A stretch of DNA of 64,000 nt from Psychrobacter faecalis (GTDB lineage: Bacteria > Pseudomonadota > Gammaproteobacteria > Pseudomonadales > Moraxellaceae), in NCBI RefSeq assembly GCF_016107575.1, contig NZ_JABAST010000008.1, positions 1-64,000 on the forward strand. The letters are read 5' to 3'. The position numbers were made by a program, and so were the translations under genes. Below are positions 63,359 through 64,000 of this stretch, piece by piece; position 1 is the stretch's first letter, and every line of letters begins with the position of its first letter. The notes beneath the pieces are model-generated. The model ran no database searches. It had not been told where the DNA came from and saw only the letters and a program-made list of their open reading frames with translations.

Positions 63359-64000
63359 TGGTTGGGCTTTACTTACCGTTGGAGATATTTTTGATGTACA
63401 GCTGGGTAAGATGCTTAATAAAGAAGCTAAAAAGAAGCAGCCTCAACTTCGCTATTTAGGAAATTCAAATGTTAGGTGGGGAGAGTTTGAACTAACTGAA
63501 TTGAATTCGATGTATTTCAGCGAAAGAGAAATCAATAAATATAAACTAGAATTCAATGATATTTTAGTTTGTGAAGGCGGAGAAGTAGGACGATGCGCTA
63601 TTTGGGAACAGCATAATTCGCAAATTCTTTACCAAAAAGCTCTTCATCGATTGAGAGTAAAAGGTGAGGTTGTTCCGAAATATTTTCAAAACTATATGCA
63701 AAGTATTGCAGGTACTAAATTATTAGAAGACTATACCTCCAGAACTAGTATTGCTCATTTGACTAGAGAAAAATTACTATCACTTCCTATTAAGCTTCCA
63801 CCTCTCTCAGAACAACAAAAAATCGCCAAAATCCTATCCACTTGGGATAAAGCGATTAGCACCACCGAACGTTTGATTGAGAATAGTATCCAGCAGAAAA
63901 AAGCGTTGATGCAGCAATTATTGACAGGTAAAAATCGGTTGCTTGATGATGAGGGTAAGCGGTTTGAGGGTGAGTGGGAAGAGGTTAAGTTGGGTGAAAT
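63348..64000 (+). CDS. hsdS: Type I restriction specificity subunit HsdS, cut by window edge
   Basis: HsdS holds two target-recognition domains joined by conserved helices. The visible 217 residues start MVPNGWALLTVGDIFDVQLGK (first target-recognition domain). They reach the conserved spacer LPPLSEQQKIAKIL near residue 149, a helical segment with KKALMQQLLTGK, and the start of the second domain (GEWEEVKLGE). Translation starts inside the hsdM end (ATG at 63348). The hsdR gene is expected beyond the window. Confidence 0.92.
   Translation, partial: MVPNGWALLTVGDIFDVQLGKMLNKEAKKKQPQLRYLGNSNVRWGEFELTELNSMYFSEREINKYKLEFNDILVCEGGEVGRCAIWEQHNSQILYQKALHRLRVKGEVVPKYFQNYMQSIAGTKLLEDYTSRTSIAHLTREKLLSLPIKLPPLSEQQKIAKILSTWDKAISTTERLIENSIQQKKALMQQLLTGKNRLLDDEGKRFEGEWEEVKLGE

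Noticed and set aside
1-64000. CRISPR arrays
   Set aside because: No regularly spaced repeats were seen; the only short tandem repeats are the transposon-end units and the 11-bp duplication.

Overview
The window looks like the chromosome of a Psychrobacter-type gammaproteobacterium (Moraxellaceae). This rests on the gene order and protein style: glmU-glmS, nusB-thiL-pgpA, an rsmH-ftsL-ftsI-murE-murF-mraY cell-wall cluster that ends at mraY, gltX followed by tRNA-Ala(GGC) and tRNA-Glu(TTC), and many housekeeping proteins with extra low-complexity tails. No database could be searched, so the genus is an inference.

Region 1 (1-18350) is most of a Tn7 relative. It carries a complete tnsABCDE set on the minus strand and sits about 25 bp beyond the glmS stop codon, the classic attTn7 position. 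Its right end (18283-18350) holds three tandem 20-bp TnsB-type repeats. The left end lies outside the window. The cargo is a defence island: an AbiV-like HEPN protein, a TIR-like (CAP12-type) protein with a small partner gene broken by an 11-bp duplication, a type III restriction-modification pair (mod, res), and a PHP-plus-SMC-like ATPase (TrlF type) that appears to be the third gene of the type III operon. Insertion-sequence debris lies at 1-292. The tnsA leader is the most striking regulatory element: the -10 box of the tns promoter and the tnsA ribosome site lie in opposite arms of one terminator-like hairpin. Transcripts entering from glmS should therefore be blocked, while the element's own transcript should escape.

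Region 2 (18376-37234) is core genome: glmS, glmU, pgpA, thiL, a long nusB, ribH, hisF, thrB, several conserved small-family proteins (DUF2007-like, class II amidotransferase, YchJ-like, YdjM-like, DUF3025), acnA, a LysE-type exporter and a four-helix membrane protein of unknown role. Region 3 (37235-51557) holds the two tRNAs, gltX, the cell-division and peptidoglycan cluster, rlmA, cardiolipin synthase and a DUF218 protein.

Region 4 (51719-54302) is an arsenic cluster, arsC-arsH-arsB, with no arsR in view. At 54365-54394 there is a 3' fragment of a serine-type tRNA gene, the usual scar of an integrated island. Its polarity puts the island on the right. Region 5 (54395-64000) then carries an oxidative sugar-acid (Weimberg-type pentonate) pathway: an IlvD/Edd-family dehydratase, an AraD1-type FAH dehydratase, 2-oxoglutarate semialdehyde dehydrogenase, an MFS importer and a GntR/FCD regulator, with a pair of inverted 19-bp operator candidates between the divergent transcripts. 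A type I restriction system (hsdM and the start of hsdS) runs off the right edge.
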